Notes: generated by a model from the sequence alone, not told the origin. A stretch of 64,000 nucleotides of DNA from Anisodus tanguticus (GCA_034509755.1 CM067542.1:18915001-18979000); one strand, 5' to 3'. Shown: positions 33,691 to 44,465, counted from the stretch's first letter. Translations and numbers: made by a program.

Positions 33691-35113
33691 ATTACCCTAT
33701 GAAGAAGCTATCTCTATTTTCCTGACAGAGAGGGCTATTGCAATTATGGGGACCTCTGACCACGCTCCTCAGCCTAGGAAAGAAAAATTCCATTCACCCA
33801 TGGATAGCAATATTCTGAAAGACATTGTTATTTAAATTCGTGATACTATAATTCGAGTGGTGACATCTTGACTATTAAACAACTTTGATTGACGACAAAT
33901 TAAACTTATGGTTATTTCTTTCCTTGGACATATATAAAAACTTTAAAATCTTTTTTTTCTTTTCATGTCTTTGTATGTATTTAAATGAGAAATTCGTTTA
34001 TTATATAGTACTGTATTATTTTGAAGTTTTGTGATTGAAAAGGAAAAGTGGAATATTAGGGAAATAATAAGACTTTAGCTAGACACAAGAAGACTTGTCA
34101 TGGTGGAGTCTTGCAAGCCACAGGACCAGCTCAATTGCCTGTTTTGCACATTATAATACCACATTTCACATTCAGATGCCACATAATTGGTACTAACAAT
34201 CACATAATTAGTCAAATTATCCTCAATTTATCATAGAAATAACCAAACCAGCATCTCCCCCCCCCCCCCCCCCAAGAGTTAATTATTTTATGTCAAATTG
34301 GGTAATTAATACATTAATGATAATTCTCTCTTGACTTTGAACTATTACCTTGTGCTTTAATCGACACGGCCTAAAAGACATATTTGTATATAATAACCAA
34401 TTTGTGAATACACTACAAGTAGCACCTTTTATCATTTCCCCTATCTATAAGTTTCTTGAATTAACTTTGCATAATTAATTTAGATAGTTGGATAATCTTT
34501 GTCAATGTTTATAATTATGTTGAATTCTTTTGTAGATTATATAGTTTTTTAAATATTTATTTCACAAACGTAATCAATGAGTTTAAGTTGTGAAAACAAC
34601 CTCTTTTAATAATATAAGGTAAAACTATGTAAATAAACGTAAATGTAATTCAGCCCTTCTCATGGACAAGCGCATGTCAAAAACTTAATGCACTGAGCTG
34701 CCTTCTTTTGCGTAATCAATACTTTAAAACAAACTTAACATAATACATTCAATTTGAACAAAGGAAGAATGATCTATTAGATCATCAACGAATCCCTAAC
34801 TAATCTAGTAATTCTCATCATATAATTGCTTGTTCTTCAAGAAAATGACACTTCCCACATCATGGGCTCAAGCTACTTTCATTTGACTTCATAAATAACT
34901 TACTATTTTAGGTCATACTGCTCTTATTACACTGTCATACCTGTAAAGTTTGCTTTCGCAAGAAAAACTACTTTTAAGGAAAAATCTGGTAAAAAAAGGA
35001 GTTCGAATTCGTTAGATAAAGGAGATACTACTTTATCAAAAATTAGGGGGAAAAGTTGTATTTTAAGTTTTACTTTATAGATACTATTTTTGTCTAGTCC
35101 TTGTATTATTAGT
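33691..35113. other. Intergenic DNA with a 17-bp C homopolymer
   Basis: No gene is recognised. A C run occupies 34257-34273. The rest is AT-rich without visible repeat termini. Confidence 0.5.
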
Positions 35114-35933
35114 AGGGAAAATGACATAGGGCTACCTACTTAACACTTTTTATTACAAAACATAACTACACTTTTCCTTATTTACAAAACATAACAAAAA
35201 ATTTACAAAATATAACGCATCTTCATTTTCATACTTTTTTTTTTAAAAAAAAAATTAAAAAATTAAAAAAATAATTCTTTTGATTAGTTTCTTTCGCTCA
35301 AGGCTTGAAAAATTCAGTCATTTTTTTTTGTGTATAATCTATATGAAAGATGTATGAAATGTATATGTGAGTGAAATTTTTAAGATAGTTTTCATACACA
35401 AATTTTGAGCGAACTTTTTAAGCCTTGAGCGAGATATACACATGTCATACACTTTTCATACACAAAAATTTGAGCAATTTTTTAAGCATTAAATATTGTA
35501 TGAAAGTTGTATACAATGTTGTTGTAGTTGTATTAATTTTTCAGAAACCTAACATGAATTTTATACACAAAAAATGTAAGCGGGTGCTAAGCTTTGAGCG
35601 AGATATACATATTCTATACCATTTTTCTACACAATTTTTGAGCGAAATTATTAAGCCTTGAACCATATACACACATTTCATACACAAAATACTGAACAAA
35701 CTTTTTAAGCTTTAAGCAAGATATACACATTTCATACACAAAATTTTGAGCGATTTTTTAAGCCTTGAGCGATTTTTTTTTTAAAAAAAAAAATTATTTT
35801 TAAAAATTAAAAAATTGAGCTAAAATTTCGTATATATTTTGTAAGAAATCTATTGCTATGATTTGTAAATTAAAAAATTTCATCATATTCCATAAATATT
35901 TTTCTTATTATTTATTTATATGTCATTCACCCT
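35114..35933. mobile_element. MITE-like element with internal tandem repeats
   Basis: Candidate terminal inverted repeats of 15 bp (agggaaaatgacata at 35114-35128, agggtgaatgacata inverted from 35919-35933) match at 13 positions. Inside them, palindromic A/T-rich arms (35230-35280 and 35769-35815) enclose diverged tandem units. Flanking bases show no clear target duplication, so the superfamily is not assigned. A Mutator-like origin is one option. Confidence 0.45.
35380..35775 (+). repeat. Diverged tandem repeat, about 60-bp units
   Basis: At least five degenerate copies of a unit containing 'ttttaagccttgagcgagat', 'atacacattt' and 'catacacaaaattttgagcga' lie head to tail. Unit length varies. 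One array member (about 35500-35570) is strongly diverged. It is non-coding; the 78-codon frame 35425-35661 merely crosses the units. Confidence 0.75.
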
Positions 35934-36544
35934 CAAAAAGTAACCATGAGTTGGATTTTAATAAGTTTCACCTTGTATATCGATTTTTGTAAAAGATCAA
36001 TTAGGTCGAACTAGAAGCAAAGGGAGTAGAAATAGCGCCCTCTGGGCCATTTTTCTGCCCTATTGTTGAAAAATAGCAACTAACCCAGAGGTTTTAATTT
36101 CACAAGTAAAATTTCAAAATAATGACTATTTTTCAATTATACTGACTAATGAAAAGTAGTTAATTGTGATTTTTCTGGTGAAGGAAAAGTGTCCATCTTG
36201 AATGACTAACTTCTAATGGTGTTCTTAATTGGGTCGATCCATCGACAGTAACAAAGTCATGAATTTGCTATGACTATTCAACACTATATATACATATAAT
36301 AAAGAGTAATATTTTGATCTATATACACTATGATTTTCAGATGGAGAGTGATTAATTGACCACACCTTGTGCCGGCTTGTAACTCTGCCCTTGTTTAGAG
36401 GTAGATCTCACCTTATAACACCGAGTTCATCTAAACCTAGTACATCCAACACGAAGTATAATATATATGTAAAAGTTGACTAAGATTGCAATAAATAGTA
36501 GATCTGAGCCCATCTTTAAAATTTAATAGGTTCAATGTTAAAAA
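35934..36544. other. Intergenic DNA with a Solanaceae-type dispersed repeat at its end
   Basis: The stretch 'tagtagatctgagcccatc...aatgttaaaaa' (36495-36544), interrupted by the Ale insertion, continues at 44045 with 'aaaaaccttaaagttaaacc'. I recognise this as a repeat common in Solanaceae intergenic DNA. No gene was seen. Confidence 0.45.
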
Positions 36545-36750
36545 TGTTAGATGATATTAATCTCCCTTGTGGAGTCTTTCATTAATATCAAGGTATATAT
36601 AGAGTACAATATTCATCCCTTATACAATAAGAATCCTAAGCCTATACAAAAGAGGAATCCTAGTCTTACCATAATTATATTTACACAATATATGGAAATA
36701 TTCTAATTATGGATAGGGAATATATTGTTTCCTATATTTACACGTTTACA
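36545..36750 (-). repeat. 3' LTR of the 36.5-44.0 kb Ale element
   Basis: It differs from the 5' LTR at only a few positions (for example 'tcaaggtata' versus 'tcatggtata'), which points to a young insertion. A TATA-like 'tatatatag' occurs near 36594. Confidence 0.9.
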
Positions 36751-36813
36751 CACCCCCTCAGTCGGAGTGGGAGGAGGCCGGACGCTAAGACTGGATCTGA
36801 AGTCAAGAAATAA

Positions 36814-38565
36814 CTATCTGGGAAGTCCTTTGGTAAATATGTCTGCATACTGATACGATGATGGAACATGTAACACTCTGACATGGCCTAATGCAACTTT
36901 CTCACGAACGAAGTGTAGGTCTATCTCAATATGCTTGGTTCGCTGATGTTGAACCGGATTATGAGAAAGATAGATGGCAGAGATGTTATCACAATACACA
37001 ATAGATGTCTGACGCAAAGGACACTGAAGTTCTAACAGTAAATTTCTGAGCCAACAAATCTCAGCTACTACATTTGCAACGCCTCTGTACTCAGCCTCGG
37101 CACTGGAGCGAGATAGGGTAGCCTGTTGCTTGGCAAACCAAGAAATCAGATTATCCCCTAAGAAAACACAAAAGCCGGAGGTGGAGCGTCGCGTGTCCGG
37201 ACACTCTGCACAATCTGCATCCGTATATGAAAGCAACCTGTCTGGTGCAGAGGGGTATAGGTGCAAACCATAATCAAGAGTGCCCTTAATGTATCGAATG
37301 ATACGCATAAGAGCAGTGAAATGAGACTCCCTGGAGGTATGCATGAATAAGCACACCTGCCGAACGAAGCATAAGCTATGTCCGGCCCGGTGAATGTGAG
37401 ATGCGAAGTGCACCGCAAGGCTCCTATACGAGTAGGATCGAGATTGGAGCACCATCCATAGCACCGAGCTTAGATTTGGAATCAAGCTGGAGTAGGCACC
37501 TCTTTGCGGTTCGCCATCTTAGCCCCGTACACAATCTCTTCGCATACTTACGCCGACACAAGAACATATGATTGGCGGACACTGGTCACCGATATCCCCA
37601 AAAAGTAACTCGGCTTCCCCAAATCGGTCATTGCAAATTCGGACTTGAGCAAGACAATAATCTCATTTTTCAATCCGTCGGAGGAGGCAGTAAGAACAAT
37701 ATCATCCACGTAAAGTAATAAGTAAGCGGTGCTACTACCTCGATGAAAAATGAAAAGTGATGTATCACTCTTGCTGCATACAAACCCAATCTGCAAGATA
37801 TACCTGGCAAAGCGATCATACCACGCACGGGGGGCCTGCTTCAGGCCATATAGTGACTTACGGAGACGGCATACATAGTGAGGAACTGCTGGATGGGTGA
37901 ACCCTGGTGGCTGATGCATGTAGACTGGCTCTCTCACATCCCCATGTAAGAATGCATTCTTCACATCAAGCTGATGGATCGGCCAGTGTTTGCCCATGGC
38001 AATGCTCAAAACTATGCGGATGGTAGCCGGTTTGACAATCGGGCTGAAGGTCTCACCACAATCAATGCCCTCATGCTGATTTGTGTCATTAGCCACAAGA
38101 CGGGCCTTATACCTCTCAAGATCCCCATTGTCTCTGAACTTGTGACGAAATTGCCACATACAACGAATGACATTCACCCCCTTAGGTCTAGGTACTAGAT
38201 CCCACGTGTGCTGTTTAGTTAAAGCATTGAATTCCTCATATATAGCCGCATTCCAATTAGGGTCTTGTTTGGCCAATTTTGGGTTCTTTGGAAGTGGAGA
38301 GATGGTTTGGGCAGACAAGTTGAAATGGACTTTGGGTTTGAAGATTCCATGCTTTGAACGAGTTTCCATTGGATGGGTAGGGACAGTGGATGGCGGAGTG
38401 GTGTCTGAGACGGGGGGTAAAGTCGGATAAGGAGAAGGTGGGGGCGAAGCCGTCGGAGGCGCCGCGGCTCCTGGATCGAGAGTCGCGGCGCTAGAAAGTT
38501 TACATGCTTCTCTGAAGTTTGGGCGCCGCAGCTCTGACGACGAACCAGAGGATGTGAGTTGTTCG
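36814..38565 (-). pseudogene. Ale-type RT and RNase H, frame broken at 37.35-37.56 kb
   Basis: RT (37548-38369): IYEEFNALTKQHTWDLV, YKARLVANDTNQHEGIDC, HQLDVKNAFLHGDV, SLYGLKQAPRAWYDRF, LLLYVDDIVLTASSDG and FAMTDLGKPSYFLGISV. RNase H (36814-37485): YIKGTLDYGLHL, YTDADCAECPDTRRSTSGFCVFLG, LSRSSAEAEYRGVANVVAEICWL, VYCDNISAIYLSHNPVQHQRTKHIEID and YADIFTKGLP. All are well preserved apart from a damaged 200-bp window (37350-37560). There the expected CTG/CAG-containing codons read as CCG, CG or CGAAG, shifting the frame. See the CHG finding. Confidence 0.88.
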
Positions 38566-38579
38566 ACTATGAGGGGACT

Positions 38580-39325
38580 TTAACGTCAATAGTCCAAATA
38601 CTCTTTTCTCACTAATCCAGTTTTGGAACTTCTCCAATGTACAGGGAATTTTCATATTCAAATTTTTGTCATCCCCGTTAATGGTGTTATTCCTTCCTGT
38701 TTTAAATATTTGACATATGACGATTGGCTTACCCTTTAAATCTGTTGAAGCATCTAGGATTTGTATCCCATAGATTCCTCTTCCGAAGGATTCCATTATT
38801 AGCTTCGTTGATTGGCTGATAATCTGTGGTAATTTTGTAAGGTTAAGCATCTTATCATCAGTGATAATCTTGTCAATGAATCCATATGTGAATAATCGCT
38901 CCACGATAGTAGGATTCGCCTTTTCACCGCAAATAAACCTCGGATATTTACTCACTTGGCATTGCGTACAATATCGCGTTAGTCTTATAATCATAAAATT
39001 TATTAATTTTTTCATAAGCACTAATCACTTCGGTCCGTATTTCGGTGTGTCCGCCATGGATACCGCCGCCGATGTTGAGGGTATTCTTGATGGCATGGTT
39101 GCTAATCTTGACAAGAATGGTTGAAAGGTTTTTTTCTTTGTGGTGGTGATATAGTAGTTGGCTTCTTTTGCTTTTCTTCACTCTGTAGGATTTTTAGTTT
39201 TGAGAAGTCTTTTATGGCTTCGTAAATTTGTTTGATACTCGGGTATTTTCTGTAATCTTGTAATCATTGTTTCATTGGTATGAATAACTGTTCCATAGCC
39301 TTGGCTATGTAGTCTTCAAAGTCTT
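38580..39325 (-). pseudogene. Downstream pararetroviral frame of uncertain function
   Basis: Open segments at 38948-39181 and 38500-39021 follow RNase H. The position 3' of pol is where several caulimovirid genera place an inclusion-body/transactivator-type protein, but I do not recognise diagnostic residues. The last approximately 25 codons of the 38500-39021 frame are already Ale sequence read through the junction. A plus-strand frame across 38861-39124 is an antisense shadow. Confidence 0.45.
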
Positions 39326-39329
39326 ATTT

Positions 39330-39856
39330 GTTAATTGACATTATATCTCGCTAAGAAAATCAGCTAAAACATTTTTAGTTCCGGATATATTCTTAACAAT
39401 AAAATCATAACAACAAAAGAATGATTGCCATTTTCTCCTTTTATTCGATTCCGGTAATGGATCTATTCTGTTTGTGATAAACGCCTTCACCGAGTATTAT
39501 CGGTTCTAACAATAAACTTTACTTGGTAGTAAATGGTAATGAAATCTTTTAATTCCAAATTTTACCGCCAATAATTCTTTTTCATTTATGTGATAATTCT
39601 TTTCATTTGGTTTCCATGTTCCTCCTCCGTATCCACAAATTAACATTTTTTCTTTATCAACATCTTCTTTATCATATGCTATTAGGATTTGCTCCCATCC
39701 TATGTCACTAGCATCCGTAAAGAGTTCTAATTGGTCTTGATCGGTTGGTACCCTGTGTTTTGGTAATGATTTTACCTTGTCCTTAATCTTGTTGATCGCA
39801 CGGGTATGCTCTTCTTTCCATTCAAAGGTTACATCTTTTTTAATCAAATCTTGCAA
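39330..39856 (-). pseudogene. Pararetroviral RNase H region
   Basis: The frame at 39506-39856 includes LFTDASD with the first catalytic aspartate, and an EKELLAVKFGI block with the catalytic glutamate. The C-terminal part (39330-39505), including the TDN motif, is in shifted frames with stops. RNase H removes the RNA template during reverse transcription in the intact virus family. This copy is interrupted. Confidence 0.78.
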
Positions 39857-39902
39857 TGGTTTCCTTAGGTATGGTAGATCTTTTATATGATCTGCTGCAT
39901 AG

Positions 39903-40787
39903 TTAATTACCCCTAAGAAAGCTCGCCTGCACTTCTTTTTTGTTTTCTAACCTTTCCTTAAAATTTTTAATCTTTGTTACCACATGTTCCTGTAATTGTA
40001 TTCCCTCGCTATCCACAATGTAGCCTAGGAATTCAATAGTATTCTTGAATATTTCTGATTTCTTTTCTGATAAAAGTATTCCATGTTGGTTAATTGTTTC
40101 AATGAATTGCTCTATATGTTTAATATGATCTTCTAAGCTGCTGCTGTAAACTAATACATCATCAACATATATGATACAAAAGTCTGCAAGCTTTCTAAAC
40201 ACTTGATCCATTCTTCTTTGAAAGATTTGCGGTGCATTTTTTAATCCCATTGGTAGTACATTCCATTCATAGTGTCCTTGAGGAGCACTTTGAATCGTTA
40301 AAGGTTTAGATTCATTAGTCAATTTAATCTGCCAAAATCCACTTTTACGATCGAATTTCTTTGAACCATTTTTTATTTCCTAATCTGTTAATGAGATTTC
40401 TTTTATAGGGTAGAAAGTATCCATCAAAAATAGTCTTTTTATTCAATTCTCGATAATCAATTACTAATCGGCTTTTCCTCGCTTTAGCTCATTATGTTTC
40501 CTTACTAAAAGGTTTGGGCTACTATGAGGACTCTTACTCTCTCTTATTACCTTCATATCTAATAGTTCTTTAATCTGCATTTCGAATTCTTTTTGATCCG
40601 TTGGGCTATATCTTATGGGTTTTGTTCTAACTAAATCACTTGAGTCTATTAATTTTATTTCTCCATATATTTTTTCCTTTTCCCAAAGTTGCATTGGATT
40701 TTCTCCAAAGTTGCTTTTTAACATTCCTAAATACTTCTCTTTTAAAAGCTCTAAATTATTATTTCGTTCCATTTTAATCGTACACAA
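39903..40787 (-). pseudogene. Pararetroviral reverse transcriptase region
   Basis: The N-terminal part (40464-40787) has the SPHSSP block that precedes RT. The palm domain (39903-40322) contains LPMGLKNAP and the catalytic YVDD at 40158-40169, followed by an EFLGYIV block. Between 40464 and 40322 the conserved sequence continues but is spread over other frames with stops, so at least two breaks lie there. Another break lies at about 39900. Nothing active could be made from this locus as written. Confidence 0.82.
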
Positions 40788-40788
40788 T

Positions 40789-41196
40789 CTAATGGTATTG
40801 ATTTGGTAATATTCTTTTTAGTATAATCCATTTATTACGGGGGGATTGTAGACAAAATGTATTCTTATTAATCACTTGAGTTTTGAAATAATCTAGGAAG
40901 TTGTTTCCTAATAAAACTTGTTGTTTCATATTGTCTAGTTGGTATACGATTGGTATTTTGAAAATAGTTTTTCCCAATACAATTCTCATATTTTCTGCAA
41001 TTATATCTAATTCTTTAGATTGCTCATTAAATCCTGATACCTTAGCTCTATGGATTCTAGATCTTTTCCATCTATGTGATTCTAATACATCTTTTCTAGC
41101 TAAGCATATGTCTGCTCCGCTATCAATGAATATCTTTTGCTTAAGCATTTTATTCGGTTTATATTCTATATGGGCTTCTATATGTATTGCTACCAT
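40789..41196 (-). pseudogene. Pararetroviral aspartic protease region
   Basis: The 135-codon frame carries a FIDSGAD active-site motif about 25 residues in and a VLLGNNFL-type C-terminal loop near residue 90. This is typical of the retropepsin fold in caulimovirid pol polyproteins, which matures the viral coat and RT proteins. The frame ends with a stop at 40789, two bases before the next frame opens, so protease and RT are not continuous here. Confidence 0.78.
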
Positions 41197-41284
41197 TTAG
41201 TCAGGTTCATCTAATCTTCTGTTGAGTTCTTCATCTTGTTCGTATTCCTGTACTTCCTACTCGTCAAGAAATGAGTAGTCCTGT

Positions 41285-42535
41285 TTTTGGAATTTTGGAA
41301 GATTAAAAAACGGGAATGTGGTCTCGTCGAATGTGACGTGATGAGATATGTGGATCCGACGAGTCGACAAGTCATATCATAGATAGCCCCTATGGTTCGG
41401 CGGGAATCCTAGAAAGACACATGGAGTGGACCTAGGAGCGAGCTTGTGATGGGTGGTGGAACTAAGGTTGGGATAGCACAGACAACCAAAAATCCGTAGA
41501 TGATCATAAGAGGGGATTCTATGGTAGAGGATTTCGGTAGGGGTCATATTGTGAAGAGTGCTAGTAGGGAGAATATTTAGAGTGTATTCTGACATTTTAG
41601 CAGCATAGACCCAGAAGGGTGGAGGGAGGGAGGCATGAATCAATAGGGTGCGAATCATATTATTAATGGTGCGGATGATTCTTTTAGCTTTACCGTTTTG
41701 TAGTGAGGTGTGAGGGCAGGAGAAGAGAAAGATCATGCCATTAGTGTTACAAAAGCGGTGAAACATAGAGTTATTGAATTCACGACCATTATCGCACTGA
41801 AATGATTTTATGCCTTTTCCAAATTGTGTTTGAATGAACTTGCGAAACTCAAGAAATTTGACAAACACTTCCGATTTAAATTTAAGAGGGTATAACCAAA
41901 CGTAGTGTGAAAATTCATCAAGCAACACAAGATAGTATTTATGACCGAGAGAACTAGAGATATGAGATGTCCATAAATCGGCATGTATGATATCAAAAGG
42001 AGCAAATGTAACACTAGTAGATGATTTAAACGGAAGACGAATATGTTTGCCTAAAGAGCAAGAAACACAATTTTGGGCAAGTTTCCCATTACAAGCAATG
42101 AAATTGTTGCCTCTAAGAAAATTAAAAACTGGGACTCCTGGATGACCAAGCCTATTATGCCAAGTTGAAGAAGAAACAGTCGCTAGAGTGACGAGAGAGA
42201 AAGATCTGGCAGCGGAGGTGGAAGTGAATGGATAGAGATCCCCCGTGCTATTGCATCTTGTAAGAGGTGTCCCCGAATGAAGGTCCTTCACAGTAAAACC
42301 AAAAGGGTCAAAATCCACAGAGACAGAATTATTACGAGTAAATTGGCGGACGGATATGAGGTTCTTAATCATGTGTGGGGCATATAGGGTGTTTTTTAGG
42401 GAGAAGGGTGGATGAGGAGGTTGTGTGTATGAGGTACCATAACCCTTAAGCCGGAATGCGTTGTCCACTACCATTCGTAACATTTTGAGGATGCTTTAAA
42501 CTAAACGAGTTTAGGAATAGTACCTGCATTTGGGT
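41285..42535 (-). pseudogene. Ale-type pre-integrase and integrase
   Basis: The frame at 41377-42483 includes LKNTLYAPHMIKNLISVRQF (protease C-terminal region), SSTWHNRLGHPGVPVFNFL and C..CSLGKHIRLPF (pre-integrase), and the integrase core FDIIHADLWTSH, YYLVLLDEFSHYVWLYPLK and FQCDNGREFNNSMFHRFC. It also has the block with L..GKAKRIIRTINNMIR, where the usual QNG-ERxHR signature is altered. The frame runs out at about 41290, where the pararetroviral insert begins. Single-base indels near 42480-42535 break the join to the upstream protease. Confidence 0.85.
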
Positions 42536-43698
42536 GATGTGAGATGTGGCGCCGAGTCCATGTACCAAGTATTGTCGGAGCGTTGCATAGAGAGGGTCTT
42601 TGAACGCCCGACCCAACTCGGTGGGTGTCATGCGGAGGAGGGCTGCGGGACCCGACCTTGCATGAAGTGGGCTGCGCTGGGGGGCGGAGCGGGGCCTAAC
42701 AAACCGGGGTAAGAATACGGATTGTATGGTGCGGTAGTGGAATGGACTTGGCGCGCGGCTCGAACCGGGGCACCGCGACTCGATCTTGGGCGCCGCGCGC
42801 CGTAGACGAAGCTGGCCGAGGAGTCGCGGCCCGGTTGTTTTGCGATCTCTGTTCGCGTTGCTCGCCGTTGGTTCGTGACCGCGACCCTTGCCACGACCAC
42901 GGCCTCCTTTACCGCCGCGGCCTTTTCCACCCTTGCCGTCGCGGCCCCGCCTTGTTGGGAGTTGTCCGGTGGCGTACGATCTTGGGGTTGCGTGTCGACG
43001 ACTAACACATGCGGGCGTGCTCATCCCCGCTTAGCACGACGGGTTTCTTCGAGCAACAATTGTGAGCGAGCTTTGTTAAAACTCGGTAGCGGATGTGCCT
43101 GTTGAATTATGGTGGCCAAAGTATCATATTCGCCCTTAGTAAGGCCATAAATCATTTGTAGCACCATTTTATCGTCAGTGACAGGCGTGCCGATGTTGGA
43201 GAGTTGATCCGCTAGAAGTTTAAGCTGCTTGCAGTACTCAGAGACATTGGAGAAGTTTTCAAGACGTATTTTGTTGAACTGTTCTTCCAAATACACGGCA
43301 CGAGTGTGCTTGTTGTCCTGAAAAATTTCCTTCAAACGATTCCACAAGTCAAGGGCTGTAGAGTCAGATTTCATGATAGTAAGGAGCAAATCCTGAGAGA
43401 TACTACCATATATCCATTATTTGACGCCGGCGTCGAGACGATGCCAGATAGAATCATCAACCTCCGTAGGGCGCAGAATAGTGTCATCAATATGGTCAAA
43501 CACGTTATAGAGACATGCATGATTGCGAAAAAGTTCAACCCAGGGAGAATACTGGTTGTTTTCTTGATCAAGAATAATGGGAATATGGTTCTTGATGTTG
43601 GAAACAGTAAGGGCGGGGTGAAACGGGGGTGATGACTTTGTGGTGAGATTTGTGGAGGTAGAGGCGTCAGAAAGTGTGGAAGAATCAGGGATAACCAT
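42536..43698 (-). pseudogene. Ale-type gag and protease start, with one stop and CAG/CTG-linked indels
   Basis: Gag starts at ATG 43698 (MVIPDSSTLSDAS), passes YSPWVELFRNHACLYNVFDHI and stops at 43414 (TAA, shared with the other copy). It resumes with LWNRLKEIFQDNKHTRAVYLEEQF and YCKQLKLLADQLSNIGTPV to 43021. The following glycine/arginine-rich nucleocapsid-like segment (42750-43020) is open over 256 codons in the 16.7-kb-distant copy (59352-60122). Here it is shifted by many 1-2 base differences at CAG/CTG sites. Confidence 0.82.
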
Positions 43699-43824
43699 TT
43701 AGAGAAGAGAAGAAAGGAAGAACAAAACCCGAAAAATAAGAAGAAAATCCGGGAGGGCCGCGGAGTAGGAGAGGCAGCCGGCGGCTGTGGAAGAGAAAGG
43801 TTTTTTTAGGGTTTTTGTTTATTT

Positions 43825-43838
43825 GGCTCTTGATACCA
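43825..43838 (-). other. Primer-binding site (initiator tRNA-Met)
   Basis: On the minus strand TGGTATCAAGAGCC directly follows the 5' LTR. This complements the 3' end of plant initiator tRNA-Met, the standard copia primer. A one-base insertion relative to TGGTATCAGAGCC is present. The same site recurs at 60559-60572. Confidence 0.85.
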
Positions 43839-44044
43839 TGTTAGATGATATTAATCTCTCTTGGGGAGTCTTTCATTAATATCATGGTATATATAGAGTA
43901 CAATATTCATCCATTATACAATAGGAATCCTAAGCCTATACAAAAGAGGAATCCTAGTCTTACCATAATTATATTTACACAATATATGGAAATATTCTAA
44001 TTATGGGTAGGGAATATATTGTTTCCTATATTTACACGTTTACA
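43839..44044 (-). repeat. 5' LTR of the 36.5-44.0 kb Ale element
   Basis: Near-identical to 36545-36750 and to 60573-60778 in the duplicated copy. It lies about 420 bp upstream of the host gene start and is transcribed in the opposite direction. Confidence 0.9.
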
Positions 44045-44465
44045 AAAAACCTTAAAGTTAAACCTAGTTTAAGTCTTTTTAACAACTTGTTCTAATATTA
44101 TCATTTTTAGTACCGTATTTTCTTTTTGCTATAGGCCGTTGGTATATCCAAATAAGTGGAAAACCCTGTTGCCAAACTTAAAAGCAGAAACTTACAAACT
44201 AACTTCCTTGAAAAAATGGCAGAAAGAAACGCAACTTAACGTTTGTCTTTCCTCCTCATTTCCACAACTTAAACGTGTACTTTAAGTTCACTTTCCCCTC
44301 TATCTCTATCTCTCTATATATATACACACTATATCTTATCAACATACCAACACAACATTCTATCATGTCATAAGGGCCTAACTGCAACATTCTGAATTTT
44401 TTCCATAACAAATTCACCATTATACAGCTAAATTTCAATCTTTCTTGGTACAAAAAAAGAGAAAA
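44045..44465 (+). promoter_or_regulatory. Putative promoter and 5' UTR of the ARM-repeat gene
   Basis: A TATA box lies within 'ctatatatatacacact' at about 44313-44328, preceded by a pyrimidine patch of ctctatctctatctct type (44296-44312), both common in plant core promoters. This leaves about 140 bp of leader to ATG 44466. Upstream sequence is only 270 bp long before the Ale 5' LTR, so distal promoter elements have been displaced by that insertion. An identical region is at 60779-61199. Confidence 0.6.

Larger units (their letters stand above)
38575..41285 (-). mobile_element. Endogenous pararetrovirus fragment (Caulimoviridae-like) nested in the Ale element
   Basis: On the minus strand the order is: the end of an upstream frame (to about 41201), aspartic protease (40789-41196), reverse transcriptase (about 40787-39903), RNase H (39856 to about 39330), then a further frame of uncertain function (about 39320-38580). 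This order and the zinc-free, integrase-free pol are those of plant pararetroviruses rather than Ty3/gypsy. No LTRs bound it and integrase sequence is absent. The Ale frames stop at about 41285 and resume at about 38565. It is a partial, broken copy with several frameshifts. Confidence 0.82.
36545..44044 (-). mobile_element. Ale-type copia retrotransposon carrying a pararetroviral insert
   Basis: LTRs of 206 bp lie at 36545-36750 and 43839-44044, both TGTTAG...TTTACA on the plus strand, with an AAAAA target duplication on each side (36540-36544, 44045-44049). On the minus strand, 'tggtatcaagagcc' (43825-43838) is the primer-binding site for initiator tRNA-Met, and 'gagggggtg' before the 3' LTR is the polypurine tract. 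Gag, protease/integrase, RT and RNase H are all on the minus strand. Removing the approximately 2.7-kb foreign block (38575-41285) leaves about 4.8 kb, the normal Ale length. Confidence 0.9.

Noticed and set aside
34257..34273. C homopolymers (also 11230-11243) as functional elements
   Set aside because: Isolated mononucleotide runs with no conserved context, and homopolymer length is prone to sequencing error.
35380..35775. CRISPR-like array
   Set aside because: The units are diverged, without uniform repeats and unique spacers, and the context is a plant genome.
38500..39021. A single 173-codon protein
   Set aside because: The frame crosses the junction between pararetroviral and Ale sequence, so the C-terminal part is read-through of unrelated DNA.
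42530..43105. Plus-strand open frames in GC-rich DNA
   Set aside because: They are shadows of the minus-strand Ale gag/nucleocapsid. GC-rich sequence lacks stop codons by chance.
44445..44465. Upstream extension of the ARM-repeat protein start by seven codons
   Set aside because: It begins with a TTG codon. The ATG at 44466 has a better context and plant initiation at TTG is rare.
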